A stretch of 64,000 bases of DNA from Pseudidiomarina aestuarii (GTDB lineage: Bacteria; Pseudomonadota; Gammaproteobacteria; Enterobacterales; Alteromonadaceae): assembly GCA_003030745.1 (NCBI GenBank), contig PYVG01000004.1:3491-67490 (forward strand), in the 5' to 3' direction. Both the position numbers and the translations under genes were made by a program. Numbering within the stretch: position 1 is the first letter of the stretch; each line of letters starts with the position of its first letter. Positions 29,911-39,394 of this stretch are shown piece by piece. The notes under the pieces are model-generated. The model was not told the origin of the DNA. It was given only the letters and a program-made list of their open reading frames with translations, and did not search any database.

Positions 29911-30516
29911 ATGCCCCGAAAGCCGAACAAGTCAACGCCAGATAAAAATACCGGCAGCCTCCGTATCATCGGTGGGCAGTTACGTGGTCGTAAGCTCAGT
30001 ATTGCTGATGTTCCGGGCTTGCGGCCTACCACTGATCGCATTCGCGAAACCGTCTTTAATTGGCTGCAGTTTGAGCTGACCGATGCACGCGTTTTGGATT
30101 GTTTTGCTGGAAGTGGTGCGTTGGGCTTTGAGGCTTTATCACGAGGCGCGCAGCTGGTGATTCTGGCGGAGCAAGATCGCCAAGCCACACAACTCTTAAA
30201 TGAGCACGCGCGAACGCTGAGCGCTGCTGGTTCGGGACAAGCGTTAGTCCAGCCGGGTGATGTGCTTAACTTCTTGAAGACACCGCCGGCACAACCGATG
30301 AATGTGGTCTTCGTTGACCCACCGTTTCGACTCGAGTTGGCGGAACGAACCATTGCGCTACTCGACCAAAACCAATGGGTTCAAGAAGGCAGTTGGGTCT
30401 ATATTGAAACCGAAAATGATTGGCGCGGTGAAGTACCCTTGCATTGGCGGCTGCATCGCGAAAAAGTAGCGGGACAAGTGGCATTTCGATTATTTGAAGT
30501 AGGAGCTCCACAATGA
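29911..30516 (+). CDS. rsmD: 16S rRNA (guanine966-N2)-methyltransferase RsmD
   Basis: Methylates G966 of 16S rRNA using SAM. The 201-residue product shows LRIIGGQLRGRKL, RPTTDRIRETVFNWLQ, the SAM motif VLDCFAGSGALGFEALSRGA and the catalytic DPPF in VVFVDPPFRLEL. I take the ATG at 29911, where homologous sequence begins; an upstream in-frame ATG at 29875 adds 12 unlikely residues. Divergent from ftsY as in E. coli. Confidence 0.95.
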   Translation: MPRKPNKSTPDKNTGSLRIIGGQLRGRKLSIADVPGLRPTTDRIRETVFNWLQFELTDARVLDCFAGSGALGFEALSRGAQLVILAEQDRQATQLLNEHARTLSAAGSGQALVQPGDVLNFLKTPPAQPMNVVFVDPPFRLELAERTIALLDQNQWVQEGSWVYIETENDWRGEVPLHWRLHREKVAGQVAFRLFEVGAPQ

Positions 30517-30806
30517 GCGCAGCAATTTGGTTAGGTCGGTTCTTATTTGCGTTGGTGTGGGGTGCTTTATTGGCGAATTTGGTTTGGCCATTCCCTGGCA
30601 AAGGCTTCGCGCTCTTCTTGATCTTGCTGTTTGTGTTGCTGGCGATTCATTTGCTGCAATTATTGATGTTTGCCAGCGCCTATCGACACTTGGTGCAATG
30701 GCGTCGCGGTGACTACTGGCAAATAGTGCTGTTTGGCATTGTTGGGTGGTTTGCGGTGCTGAACGCGCAGCCCAAGCGTGAGAAAGAATCAAAGGCTAAT
30801 CTTTGA
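30513..30806 (+). CDS. yhhL: DUF1145 membrane protein YhhL
   Basis: A 97-residue inner-membrane protein of unknown function with two to three hydrophobic segments and a charged C-terminal tail. Its place directly after rsmD (ATGA overlap) matches yhhL in E. coli. Its 3' end overlaps the convergent DUF416 gene by 11 bases. Confidence 0.85.
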   Translation: MSAAIWLGRFLFALVWGALLANLVWPFPGKGFALFLILLFVLLAIHLLQLLMFASAYRHLVQWRRGDYWQIVLFGIVGWFAVLNAQPKREKESKANL

Positions 30807-31431
30807 CGCGTTCTTCCAGCTCTTCAACGCTCACACCAATATTAGAAATACCTTCATCGCGAGCCATACCGCGCACTTGCTGCACTAACTCTTTTGACGG
30901 CTGCGGATGCGCACTGGAAATCGTCTCAAGGTAATTCAGTACGGCTTGCTGCACTTCAATTTCATACTGTGTGAGTTCATGGTCACGCAGCAATTTACGT
31001 CGTTCTTGCGGCTCCAGCTCGGCACCTTCTGTTAGTTCTAGAAACTTGGCGACGCTGGCTTGGGATATCTTCGCAACACTCACCAGTTCGGCGCTGCTGT
31101 TATCGATCAAGCCCTGTAATAATGTGCTAACAGCAGTGCAAGCATCCATGGCGGGATATACGCCCAGCATGTCGTGACCGTGCTCGCTGGGAGTGACGCC
31201 GTCTACTTTTTCTTGCCAGCGGGAGAAGTTCACTTTGACCTTCTTACCTTGCCAAACCCAGTCCCAGCACGCATTCAATGCGCTATGCAGCGGTTTGGGA
31301 TCGCCAAAACCAGTGACTTGATAGAATAAGTCGTAATTGGGCACCATGCGCTCACATAGATATAGAGCAAGCACGGTTTGATAGGCCATCGGCAAGGCAC
31401 GAATGCGTTCAAAGGTATTCAAAACTGGCAT
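30796..31431 (-). CDS. DUF416 (YjaG-like) protein
   Basis: A 211-residue cytosolic protein of the YjaG/DUF416 family, function unknown. The N-terminal ALYLCERMVPNYDLFYQVTG segment and the all-helical pattern fit the family. The ATG at 31431 has an AGGAA ribosome site; an in-frame start 87 bases upstream would run into the divergent gene and is rejected. Confidence 0.85.
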   Translation of the reverse strand: MPVLNTFERIRALPMAYQTVLALYLCERMVPNYDLFYQVTGFGDPKPLHSALNACWDWVWQGKKVKVNFSRWQEKVDGVTPSEHGHDMLGVYPAMDACTAVSTLLQGLIDNSSAELVSVAKISQASVAKFLELTEGAELEPQERRKLLRDHELTQYEIEVQQAVLNYLETISSAHPQPSKELVQQVRGMARDEGISNIGVSVEELEERVKD

Positions 31432-31480
31432 AAAATTCCTGTTAAACTGAGCAGGTTCACTTCGTTGCGGAATAGTATAC

Positions 31481-32419
31481 ATGCAAAATACTTTGGATGA
31501 GCAGTTCACCGCGGTCAAAGCCGCCGCTGAATGTTTGGGAGATCGCGTTCGCCAGACTCCGGTGATTCATTCACTCGGATTAGATGCAGCTCTAGGCTGT
31601 GCGGTCTGGCTGAAGTGTGAACATGAGCAGCATACGGGCGCTTTCAAATTTCGTGGCGCCATGCATGCCCTCCTCCAACTTTCTGAGTCCGAACGCGCCG
31701 CCGGTGTCTATACCGTCTCCAGCGGCAATCATGGCGCAGCGCTCGCGGCGGCAGGTCAACAGTTGGGTATTGATGTGCGGGTTGGCGTTGCCAGTAATGC
31801 TTCGGCGGTCAAACGTGCCAACATGGAACGCTACCAAGCCGAACTGATCACCATTGAACCCGGTATGGCAGCTCGAGAAGCTTTTGTGGCATCCCAACAA
31901 GACAGCGGCCGCACCTTTATCCCACCGTATAATCATGATTGGATTGTCGCTGGACAAGGAACGGCGGCACTGGAACTGGTGCAAGCGCAACCACAACTTG
32001 ATGTTTTAGTCGCGCCTTTAGGTGGGGGTGGCTTGTTAAGCGGAACCAGTATTGTCGCGCGCCAGCATGGCATGAAGGTGTTTGGTGTTGAACCTGAGTT
32101 GGCGGCAGATGGTTTCGCGTCGCTTGACGCCGGAGTCATTCAACCGGCTATGCCACCCATTAGCATCTGTGATGGCTTGCTCACCAGTTTAGGGTCGGTA
32201 ACGTTTCCGCTGTTGCAACAGCATCTTAAGGCAATTCTATTGGTAAGTGATGATGAGGCAGCAGCGGCTCAGCAGCTCTGTTATGAGCATACCGATCAGT
32301 GGATTGAGCCGTCTTCAGCTGTGGTGTTAGCAGCACTCAAGCGCTACCCAGAACATTTTCAAGGGCAACGCGTGGGTGTCATTGTTTCCGGTGGGAACGT
32401 TACTAAAGTGCAACCATAG
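31481..32419 (+). CDS. Threonine/serine dehydratase-like PLP enzyme
   Basis: Fold-type II PLP enzyme of 312 residues with the Schiff-base Lys in HTGAFKFRGA, SSGNHGAALA (phosphate/substrate loop) and the PLP phosphate loop APLGGGGLLSG. It lacks the C-terminal regulatory domain of IlvA, so it resembles catabolic threonine dehydratase, serine racemase or threo-3-hydroxyaspartate ammonia-lyase; the exact substrate cannot be read from sequence. It is monocistronic and divergent from the DUF416 gene. Confidence 0.85.
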   Translation: MQNTLDEQFTAVKAAAECLGDRVRQTPVIHSLGLDAALGCAVWLKCEHEQHTGAFKFRGAMHALLQLSESERAAGVYTVSSGNHGAALAAAGQQLGIDVRVGVASNASAVKRANMERYQAELITIEPGMAAREAFVASQQDSGRTFIPPYNHDWIVAGQGTAALELVQAQPQLDVLVAPLGGGGLLSGTSIVARQHGMKVFGVEPELAADGFASLDAGVIQPAMPPISICDGLLTSLGSVTFPLLQQHLKAILLVSDDEAAAAQQLCYEHTDQWIEPSSAVVLAALKRYPEHFQGQRVGVIVSGGNVTKVQP

Positions 32420-32845
32420 CTAGGTTGCGAACAACTGACTCATATCGTTAAACGCTTTAAATTCCAAAGCATTCCCGCAGAAGTCATGGAAGAACATGGT
32501 GGCTTGCTCGCCAGGTTTCCCTTTAAAGCGAATGTGCGGCTCAATCACGAACTGAATGTTGTGTTGACGCAGCCGCTCAGCCAATGCTTCCCAATCCGCC
32601 ATGGTCAATACCACGCCAAAATGTGGCACAGGTACGGCATGCCCATCAACCGCATTGTGATGCAATTGAGGCACTTGATCTGGAGCTAGGTGGGTAACGA
32701 ATTGGTGGCCGAAAAAGTCCCAGTCCACCCATTCAGGCGCACTGCGACCTTCACTTAAACCGAGAACTTCACCGTAGAAGGCGCGAGCTTGGGCGATATC
32801 CTTAACTGGAACCGCCAGATGAAAAGGCTGAATTTGAGAACGCAT
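32420..32845 (-). CDS. VOC family (glyoxalase-like) protein
   Basis: A 141-residue protein of the vicinal oxygen chelate superfamily: an N-terminal HLAVPVKDIAQARAFYGEVLGL, a middle FGVVLTMADWEALAERL helix and a C-terminal FFHDFCGNALEFKAF with a metal-ligand Glu. It may be a dioxygenase or isomerase; the substrate is unknown. It ends directly at the stop of the dehydratase gene on the other strand. Confidence 0.87.
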   Translation of the reverse strand: MRSQIQPFHLAVPVKDIAQARAFYGEVLGLSEGRSAPEWVDWDFFGHQFVTHLAPDQVPQLHHNAVDGHAVPVPHFGVVLTMADWEALAERLRQHNIQFVIEPHIRFKGKPGEQATMFFHDFCGNALEFKAFNDMSQLFAT

Positions 32846-32869
32846 ACTACGCGTACAACCTCACAAGAA

Positions 32870-33079
32870 TTAGTTTTTGACAGTGACCATATTGACTGGT
32901 TTGCGCCATAAACGCAGACCCACGGCAACCAATAGAATTGCCCAATTGACCGGCGGCAACATTCCTACAACTAGCATGGCAAGCATATTCCACAACGGCT
33001 GACGATGGTGTTGACCGACCAGCACATAAAACAACAGCGCCGCCACTAACCCTTGCAAAATAAAGAGGCTAAGAGGCAT
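32870..33079 (-). CDS. Small uncharacterised membrane protein
   Basis: A 69-residue protein with two hydrophobic segments (about 3-22 and 30-58) and a basic C-terminus. No family recognised. It lies 24 bases upstream of the VOC gene on the same strand and could share its transcript. Its 5' side is a 126-base AT-rich gap before the cystathionine gene. Confidence 0.6.
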   Translation of the reverse strand: MPLSLFILQGLVAALLFYVLVGQHHRQPLWNMLAMLVVGMLPPVNWAILLVAVGLRLWRKPVNMVTVKN

Positions 33080-33205
33080 AAAATAGTCCTGTATTGTTCT
33101 GTTTTTAATTGTGGACTAAGCCTACAACATCTTCTTTGAATTGTAAAAGAGTGTAAATATGGCTGTCACACAAGTGTGCAACAGCCACCATTTATTTACT
33201 AATTA

Positions 33206-34372
33206 TTAGGCACTTAGCGCACGATCAAGATCGGCGATGAGATCATCCAAATCTTCAATTCCGACCGAGATGCGAACAAAGTTGTCCAAAATTCCAAGCT
33301 GTTCACGGTTCTCTTTTGGAATCGACGCATGGGTCATAATGGCAGGATGTTCAATCAAGCTTTCCACGCCACCAAGGCTCTCTGCTAACGCAAAAATCTC
33401 GACCGATTCAAGGAAACGACGCGCCTTGTTGATGTCACCTTTGAGCAAAATCGAAATCATTCCACCAAAGCCTGACATCTGCCGTTTGGCAAGTTCGTGC
33501 TGAGGGTGACTCGGTAAGCCAGGATAAATGACTTTTTCAACTTGCGGGTGCTGATCGAGCCACTCGGCTAGCTTCATAGCCGCCTGGTTATGATGCTGCA
33601 TGCGTAACGCTAAGGTTTTAACACCACGTAGCGCAAGATACGAATCAAATGGTCCAGCAATCGAGCCCACAGCGTTCTGCAGGAAGGTCAATTGCTCTTC
33701 TAGTTCGTCGTTGTCGCCGACTACGACAATACCGCCGACCATATCCGAATGACCATTCAGGTATTTGGTTGCGGAGTGCATGACAATATCTGCACCCTGC
33801 TCAATTGGGCGCTGATTGAATGGCGTTGCAAAGGTATTATCGACCACCACAATAATGTTGTGCTGTTTCGCAATCGCGACAATGGCTTCAATGTCGACCA
33901 GCTTCAGCATCGGGTTACTTGGGGTTTCGACCCAAATCATCCGAGTCTTGGCAGTAATAGCCGCTTCGACTGCTTTCAGGTCAACCAAATCAACGTACGA
34001 GAATTCTAGACCTGCGGAACGACCACGAACCTTGTCGAACAAGCGGAAGGTACCACCGTACAAATCGTCCATGGCAATCACATGATCACCCGTGTTCAGT
34101 AGCTCCATGATGGTGGCAGTTGCCGCCATACCTGAGGCAAATGCGTAGCCTTTGCGCCCACTTTCTAAGTTGGCGACTGAACGCTCCCACGCAAACCGTG
34201 TTGGGTTGTGTGAACGAGAATACTCAAAACCTTTATGAACACCTGGGCTCTCCTGAATATAAGTAGAGCTGGTGAAAATAGGCGGCATCACCGCGCCAGT
34301 TGCTGGCTCGGGTGCTTGTCCACCGTGAATAGTGCGGGTCGCAAATTTCAACTGCTTCTTGCTGTCAGTCAT
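33206..34372 (-). CDS. Cystathionine gamma-lyase/synthase family enzyme
   Basis: PLP enzyme of the Cys/Met metabolism family, 388 residues from the ATG at 34372. Typical features: EYSRSHNPTRFAWERSVANLE, YAFASGMAATATIMEL, DDLYGGTFRLFD and the Schiff-base Lys in MHSATKYLNGHSDMVGG. Coupled downstream of a cystathionine beta-synthase-like gene (2-base gap, ribosome site GGAGAA inside the upstream gene's end), so a gamma-lyase making cysteine from cystathionine is more likely than MetB. The longer in-frame start overlapping the upstream gene is rejected. Confidence 0.9.
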   Translation of the reverse strand: MTDSKKQLKFATRTIHGGQAPEPATGAVMPPIFTSSTYIQESPGVHKGFEYSRSHNPTRFAWERSVANLESGRKGYAFASGMAATATIMELLNTGDHVIAMDDLYGGTFRLFDKVRGRSAGLEFSYVDLVDLKAVEAAITAKTRMIWVETPSNPMLKLVDIEAIVAIAKQHNIIVVVDNTFATPFNQRPIEQGADIVMHSATKYLNGHSDMVGGIVVVGDNDELEEQLTFLQNAVGSIAGPFDSYLALRGVKTLALRMQHHNQAAMKLAEWLDQHPQVEKVIYPGLPSHPQHELAKRQMSGFGGMISILLKGDINKARRFLESVEIFALAESLGGVESLIEHPAIMTHASIPKENREQLGILDNFVRISVGIEDLDDLIADLDRALSA

Positions 34373-34374
34373 GC

Positions 34375-35346
34375 TTACTTCTCCAATAGACCACGTTCGT
34401 TCATCCACTCGTCGTTGTAGAGCTTCGACAAGTAACGATTACCGGTATCACAAGCTAATGTGACCACACGTTTAGGGGTTGTTTGTTCGCGACAATAACG
34501 CAATGCCGCAGCAATCAGGGTACCGCTGGACGAGCCGACCATGACGCCCTCTTTCACCAGTAATTCGCGGGCGGTAGCAAATGCTTCTTTGTCGCTAATC
34601 GCGTATGCGCTAGATGCCAAATCGATATCACAGATATCTGGAATAAAGTCTTCGCCAATACCCTCAACCAACCAACTTCCGGCATCGACGGTTTCATTGC
34701 GGTTGACCAACGGCTCCAAAATAGACCCTTCTGGATCGGCGAGTACTAAATCCACATCGCTGTTTTTCTCTCGGAGGAATCGGCCGATGCCGCTCAAGGT
34801 ACCACCTGAACCAACGCCACACACAAACGCATCCAGCTTGCCGTCCATCTGTTCCCAGATTTCTGGGCCTGTAGTGTTGTAGTGCGCTGCAACGTTGGCA
34901 GGGTTGGCAAATTGGTTCACGTAGAAATAGCCGTGCTCTTGCGCCAACCGCGCTGCCATATCTTGATAGTATTCTGGATGACCTTTTTGCACGTCTGAAC
35001 GAGTTTGCACGACTTCGGCACCCATCGCGCGCAAGTTATTGACCTTTTCTGATGACATTTTGTCAGGCATCACAATTTTCAACGGGTAACCTTTGCTCGC
35101 AGCTACCAACGCTAGACCTAACCCAGTGTTACCAGCCGTGGCTTCGATAATGGTCATGCCCGGCTTCAATTTGCCTTCGCGTTCTGCCGCTTCGATCATG
35201 CTCACTGCAATACGATCTTTAATGGAGCCGCCTGGGTTCATAAGCTCCATTTTGAGATAGAGTTCGCAGGGTCCAGTATCAATGGTAGAAACTTTAACCA
35301 TCGGCGTGTTGCCAATCATTTCGAGCACGTTTTGATAAACCTTCAT
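34375..35346 (-). CDS. Cystathionine beta-synthase-like PLP enzyme
   Basis: Fold-type II enzyme of 323 residues with the PLP Lys in NPGGSIKDRIA, EATAGNTGLGLAL and VGSGGTLSGIGRFL. It has no C-terminal CBS domain pair. The CxxYRxL-type residues of CysK are not the best match; ELYLKMELMNPGGS and GEDFIPDICD are those of cystathionine beta-synthase-like proteins. With the adjacent gamma-lyase it would form a reverse transsulfuration route from homocysteine to cysteine; O-acetylserine sulfhydrylase is the alternative. Confidence 0.87.
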   Translation of the reverse strand: MKVYQNVLEMIGNTPMVKVSTIDTGPCELYLKMELMNPGGSIKDRIAVSMIEAAEREGKLKPGMTIIEATAGNTGLGLALVAASKGYPLKIVMPDKMSSEKVNNLRAMGAEVVQTRSDVQKGHPEYYQDMAARLAQEHGYFYVNQFANPANVAAHYNTTGPEIWEQMDGKLDAFVCGVGSGGTLSGIGRFLREKNSDVDLVLADPEGSILEPLVNRNETVDAGSWLVEGIGEDFIPDICDIDLASSAYAISDKEAFATARELLVKEGVMVGSSSGTLIAAALRYCREQTTPKRVVTLACDTGNRYLSKLYNDEWMNERGLLEK

Positions 35347-35498
35347 GGTGTGTCCGTCTGTTGATTCAAAAATATGCGGCTATTATCCATGATGCGCCGA
35401 TTAGATGCCAATTTGCCGTTAGACAAATGTACACTGACTTATTCTATGGCATCATGTAGGCCATTCGTTTTTACTTCTTTTTGGTAATGAGGTTCATC

Positions 35499-36089
35499 AT
35501 GACTATGCGTACATTACTCTTGTCAGCTGCAACGTTGACTCTACTCGCAGCGTGTAACCCGCGCCCAGCGGTGAATCCACAAGCTGACTTTTTCGCTGCA
35601 TTTGAGCCATTTTGCGGACAAAGCTTTGCCGCTGAGATTGTGGAAGATAACGCGCCAAGCGACGCTTGGGATCATCCTTTAGTGGTTCATATTCGTGACT
35701 GCGAAGAAGACGTGATCCGCATGCCATTACATGTTGGTGAGGACCGTTCACGTACTTGGGTGCTCACCAAGCACGACGATTACATTGATTTCCAACACAT
35801 CCATTTACACGAAGACGGATCACCTGATGCGGTATCACCCTATGGTGGCCAAACGTTGACGGCTGGTACGGCACAAATGCAGTCGTTCCCAGTAGATGAG
35901 GCCAGCAAAGCGTTGTTCATGGAAAATGGACTGGATGTGTCGGTCACCAATACCTGGACCATTGAGTTTGTTGACGCCGAAACCATGGCTTATGAGCTAC
36001 GTCGTCCGGGTCGTATTTTCCGCGTTCACGTTGATTTGAGTCAGCCGATTGATGAGCCACCTCCTGCTTGGGGATACAAAGGTGAATAA
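35499..36089 (+). CDS. Uncharacterised lipoprotein
   Basis: A 196-residue lipoprotein with signal [19 protein letters not shown] (lipobox LAAC). The mature part has one further Cys pair (FCGQ and RDCE) and is rich in His and Asp around [11 protein letters not shown]. Family not recognised. The ATG at 35499 has a GAGG ribosome site; earlier in-frame starts would spoil the signal. It overlaps the start of the threonine aldolase gene by 8 bases. Confidence 0.75.
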   Translation: MTMRTLLLSAATLTLLAACNPRPAVNPQADFFAAFEPFCGQSFAAEIVEDNAPSDAWDHPLVVHIRDCEEDVIRMPLHVGEDRSRTWVLTKHDDYIDFQHIHLHEDGSPDAVSPYGGQTLTAGTAQMQSFPVDEASKALFMENGLDVSVTNTWTIEFVDAETMAYELRRPGRIFRVHVDLSQPIDEPPPAWGYKGE

Positions 36090-37104
36090 GACTGCGGTAA
36101 TAGACTTACGCAGTGACACCGTCACGCAACCGACCGAAGCAATGCGCGCTGCTATGGCTGCAGCGCCAGTCGGCGATGATGTATTTGGTGATGATCCCAC
36201 AATTAATGCGTTGCAAGAACGCGTCGCGGCGCTCTTTGGTAAAGAGGCCGCGCTAATTGCGGCCAGTGGCACCCAAACCAATTTGTTAGCCTTACTGTCT
36301 CATTGTCAGCGCGGTGAAGAATATTTGGTTGGTCAGGAATATCACACCTACCGTTACGAAGCGGGTGGCGCTGCGGTATTGGGTGGAATTGTGCCGCAGC
36401 CATTTGAAGTGGAGCCCGATGGCTCGCTGAATTTGGCTCAAGTGGAAAAGCGCATCAAACCCGATGATCCACACTTTCCAATCACGCGTTTGCTGGCACT
36501 CGAGAATACCCACACGGGTAAAGTCATTCCGCAAGAATACATGCTGCGAGCGCGACGTTTGGTTGATAAGCACGGCTTGAAGTTGCACCTCGATGGTGCG
36601 CGAGTTTTCAACGCGGTTATTGCGACCGGTTTGAGTGCTGAAGAACTCTGCCGTCCATTTGATAGCGTTTCTATTTGCTTTTCAAAAGGTCTCGGTACGC
36701 CGATTGGTTCCGTATTGGTGGGCTCGAAAAAATTCATTGCGCGGGCGCATCGGTGGCGCAAAATGGTCGGTGGCGGTATGCGCCAAGCCGGCATCATTGC
36801 AGCAGCCATGGATCACGCACTCGACCATCATATTGATCGACTTGCGGATGACCATGCCAATGCCCGTGACTTATGGGAAGGCTTACATGACTTGCCGGGC
36901 ATTCGACTCGAGCCACAGCACACCAACATGGTGTATGTGAACTTTGAATCGGCTGGCACCGCCAAACACGTCAGCGACACCTTGCGTGCGCAGGGCATCT
37001 TAACGTCCAGCGCCCAGCGGATGCGGCTGGTGACCCATCTCAATATCAGCCCTGCCGATGTTGAGCGAACCATCTCCGCCTTCGCCGCAGCCCTCAAGCG
37101 CTAA
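36082..37104 (+). CDS. ltaE: Low-specificity L-threonine aldolase
   Basis: PLP enzyme splitting L-threonine/allo-threonine to glycine and acetaldehyde. The 340-residue protein begins [13 protein letters not shown], typical of the family, and has [11 protein letters not shown] (cofactor Asp) and the Schiff-base Lys in [15 protein letters not shown]. The most sensible start is the GTG at 36082, preceded by GGGG and overlapping the previous stop; a TTG/ATG pair at 36049/36052 is the alternative. It shares a CTAA with convergent comM. Confidence 0.92.
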   Translation: MNKTAVIDLRSDTVTQPTEAMRAAMAAAPVGDDVFGDDPTINALQERVAALFGKEAALIAASGTQTNLLALLSHCQRGEEYLVGQEYHTYRYEAGGAAVLGGIVPQPFEVEPDGSLNLAQVEKRIKPDDPHFPITRLLALENTHTGKVIPQEYMLRARRLVDKHGLKLHLDGARVFNAVIATGLSAEELCRPFDSVSICFSKGLGTPIGSVLVGSKKFIARAHRWRKMVGGGMRQAGIIAAAMDHALDHHIDRLADDHANARDLWEGLHDLPGIRLEPQHTNMVYVNFESAGTAKHVSDTLRAQGILTSSAQRMRLVTHLNISPADVERTISAFAAALKR

Positions 37105-38654
37105 AGGCTCTTGAGGTGGTTGAGGAGACGGTCGAGGGCTCGGTAGCCGAGTGCCTCGGCTAGGTGCCCGCGCTGAATAGACTCTGTTCCTTCAATATCC
37201 GCGATGGTGCGAGCCAATCGGAGTAGGCGATGGTAAGCACGGTGAGACAGATTGAAGCGCTCGATAGCCGTGACTAAGAATTTATGATGCTCAGCGCTGA
37301 GTCGGCAATAGGTGCTCAGTTGATTGGCTTGCAGGTCGGTATTGAGGCAGCCTTGCCGTTGTAATTGTACTGCTCGTGCGGCGGTGACTTGTTGCCGCCA
37401 TTTTGGTGTTTCGGGTTCGGGAATGGTTTCGCGTTGCTGCCGCAAGGCATCTGGTTGGCGTAACACCTCGACTTGCATATCAATGCGGTCAAGCAACGGT
37501 CCCGATATACGTCCAAGATACTTATTCACTTGCTCTGGCGAGGCACGAATACTCGCCAAAGTACCATCAAAATTTCCGCAGGGTGATGGGTTTAGCGCAC
37601 AGACCATTTGAAACCGTGCCGGAAAGGTCAGTTGATGTGCTGCACGGCTAATCGTAACTTCACCTGACTCCAGTGGCTCTCTCAGGGAATCTAAAACAGA
37701 ACGGGTAAATTCTGCCATCTCATCCAAGAACAAGAGACCCCTGTGCGCTAATGAAATCTCCCCCGGCTGCGGCGGATTTCCACCGCCGACGAGCGCAGCG
37801 GCAGAACAAGAATGATGGGGCGAGCGGAGCCTGCGCTGCAGCCAATGGTGCGGTTCCGCGGTACCAGAAATGGAGCGAATAGCCGCGACTTCGAGTGCTT
37901 CTTCTTCATCGAGTGCAGGCAGCAAGCCAAGTAAGCGCTGCGCCAACATGGTTTTGCCCGTGCCTGGAGGGCCTACGAAAAGTACATGATGACCGCCTGC
38001 TGCCGCTAGTAGCAAAGCTCGCTTCGCTTGATCTTGACCGATGACATCCGAGATATCGCCAACGCCTACAGGCAGCTTATTATCATCAGTCTGCGGATTG
38101 TTCTGTGTCGCAATGTTCGGCAGTCGCTGCGGACCTTGCAGATGCTCCACCACGTCACGCAAATGAATCCCCGCAACACATTGCTGCTGTTTTAACAGCC
38201 CTGCTTCCGCTTGATTTTGTTGCGGGATGACCGCCTCACGACCTTCATTTCGACAGGCCAGCACCGCTGGTAAAATGCCATTCACTCCGCATAGTTCACC
38301 GGTTAGATTCAGTTCACCATAGAACTCACGACTGGCCGCTGCCGACTCCGGCAGTTGTCCATCCGCAATCAAGATTCCAACGGCTATCGCCAAGTCATAG
38401 CGGGCGCCGTACTTGGGCAAATCGGCAGGTGCTAAATTCACTGTAATTTTCTTCGCGCGAGGAAAATCATACCCGCTAGCCATCAACGCCGAACGCACGC
38501 GGTCCCGCGCTTCTTTAACGCCCGTCTGCGGCAAGCCCACAATCGCAAACGCGGGCAACCCACCCGCCAAACACACTTCCACTGTCACCAGCGGCGCATC
38601 AATTCCCTGCAGCGCACGAGTATAAACCCGCGCAATCGCTAACTCCGCCGCCAT
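37101..38654 (-). CDS. comM: AAA+ ATPase ComM/YifB, Mg-chelatase family
   Basis: Hexameric helicase that promotes branch migration during natural transformation. The 517 residues hold an N-terminal Lon-S5-like domain ([18 protein letters not shown]), a Walker [10 protein letters not shown], Walker [11 protein letters not shown] and a C-terminal Mg-chelatase domain ([20 protein letters not shown]). A GGGAGAG ribosome site supports the ATG at 38654. With comF and dprA-type genes elsewhere this points to competence potential, though only comF and comM are in the window. Confidence 0.96.
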   Translation of the reverse strand: MAAELAIARVYTRALQGIDAPLVTVEVCLAGGLPAFAIVGLPQTGVKEARDRVRSALMASGYDFPRAKKITVNLAPADLPKYGARYDLAIAVGILIADGQLPESAAASREFYGELNLTGELCGVNGILPAVLACRNEGREAVIPQQNQAEAGLLKQQQCVAGIHLRDVVEHLQGPQRLPNIATQNNPQTDDNKLPVGVGDISDVIGQDQAKRALLLAAAGGHHVLFVGPPGTGKTMLAQRLLGLLPALDEEEALEVAAIRSISGTAEPHHWLQRRLRSPHHSCSAAALVGGGNPPQPGEISLAHRGLLFLDEMAEFTRSVLDSLREPLESGEVTISRAAHQLTFPARFQMVCALNPSPCGNFDGTLASIRASPEQVNKYLGRISGPLLDRIDMQVEVLRQPDALRQQRETIPEPETPKWRQQVTAARAVQLQRQGCLNTDLQANQLSTYCRLSAEHHKFLVTAIERFNLSHRAYHRLLRLARTIADIEGTESIQRGHLAEALGYRALDRLLNHLKSL

Positions 38655-38828
38655 TCCAACTCTCCCTGTTTCGTTCACCCAGCAAGAGTCAGCCTAGTCC
38701 TCAGCATCACCAACCACAAGACGCCAAAATCGTATTCTTACGTGCGATTGCATCACACCTAACTGCTTACAATGGTCATATTTAGTCTAGAATGGTAAAA
38801 AAGCACGCAGGGAATTTAGCGGCGGGGA

Positions 38829-39092
38829 ATGATGTTGCGGCACGTCTATTTGTTTTTGAAAACCACGGTGGTGATTACACTGATTTTTATGGGTGTAGTC
38901 TACGCAATGAGTGCTTTCTATCTGCTCAAAGACGGTGAATTTAAGGGGCCGGCTACATATTCTGAGTTTATCGTTTGTCTCGAGATGGCTCTCTGGTACG
39001 CTGTTGTGTTTGCTTGTGCTGAGGCTTTCTTTAATTGGGTGCGTTACCTCAAACAGAAAGAGCTTGAGGAAGAGGCGAATTCAAATTCGTAA
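38829..39092 (+). CDS. Small uncharacterised two-helix membrane protein
   Basis: An 87-residue protein with two membrane segments (about 10-32 and 45-66) and a charged Glu-rich cytoplasmic tail. No family recognised. A GCGGGG ribosome site precedes the ATG. It stands alone in a 450-base stretch between comM and a short opposing reading frame; the 174 bases upstream hold nothing else I can name. Confidence 0.55.
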   Translation: MMLRHVYLFLKTTVVITLIFMGVVYAMSAFYLLKDGEFKGPATYSEFIVCLEMALWYAVVFACAEAFFNWVRYLKQKELEEEANSNS

Positions 39093-39104
39093 ACTGGGCT
39101 TCAG

Positions 39105-39326
39105 TTACTGAGCCCAGTCCGAAATATCATCTTTAAACGGCTCATTGCCGCTGTCGAGTCCTTCTACTAAAAGGCCACTGGTCGCCTCCACGAATTTAAG
39201 ATTTCGAATGCCACTGTAGCTTTTCAGATGTTCTTCTTCCAAAAAGAGCATAGTCGATTTGAATTGCACTAAATTCGCGCTGAACTCGCTTGTGGTTGCG
39301 CCACCCACCGCGGTATTAACAAGCAC
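39105..39326 (-). CDS. Short reading frame, possibly a 5'-truncated gene
   Basis: A 73-residue reading frame from a GTG. Protein-like sequence continues in the same frame upstream of that GTG for over 20 codons (WQSPRFIDKYVVSSDSTLVL) and into the 3' end of the ferredoxin reductase gene with neither stop nor usable start codon. This looks like the surviving C-terminal part of a larger protein, or a gene with an unusual start. No family recognised. Confidence 0.35.
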   Translation of the reverse strand: MLVNTAVGGATTSEFSANLVQFKSTMLFLEEEHLKSYSGIRNLKFVEATSGLLVEGLDSGNEPFKDDISDWAQ

Positions 39327-39394
39327 GAGTGTTGAATCTGATGAGACGACATACTTGTCGATAAAGCGCGGCGATTGCCATGTCTCTTTATCCT

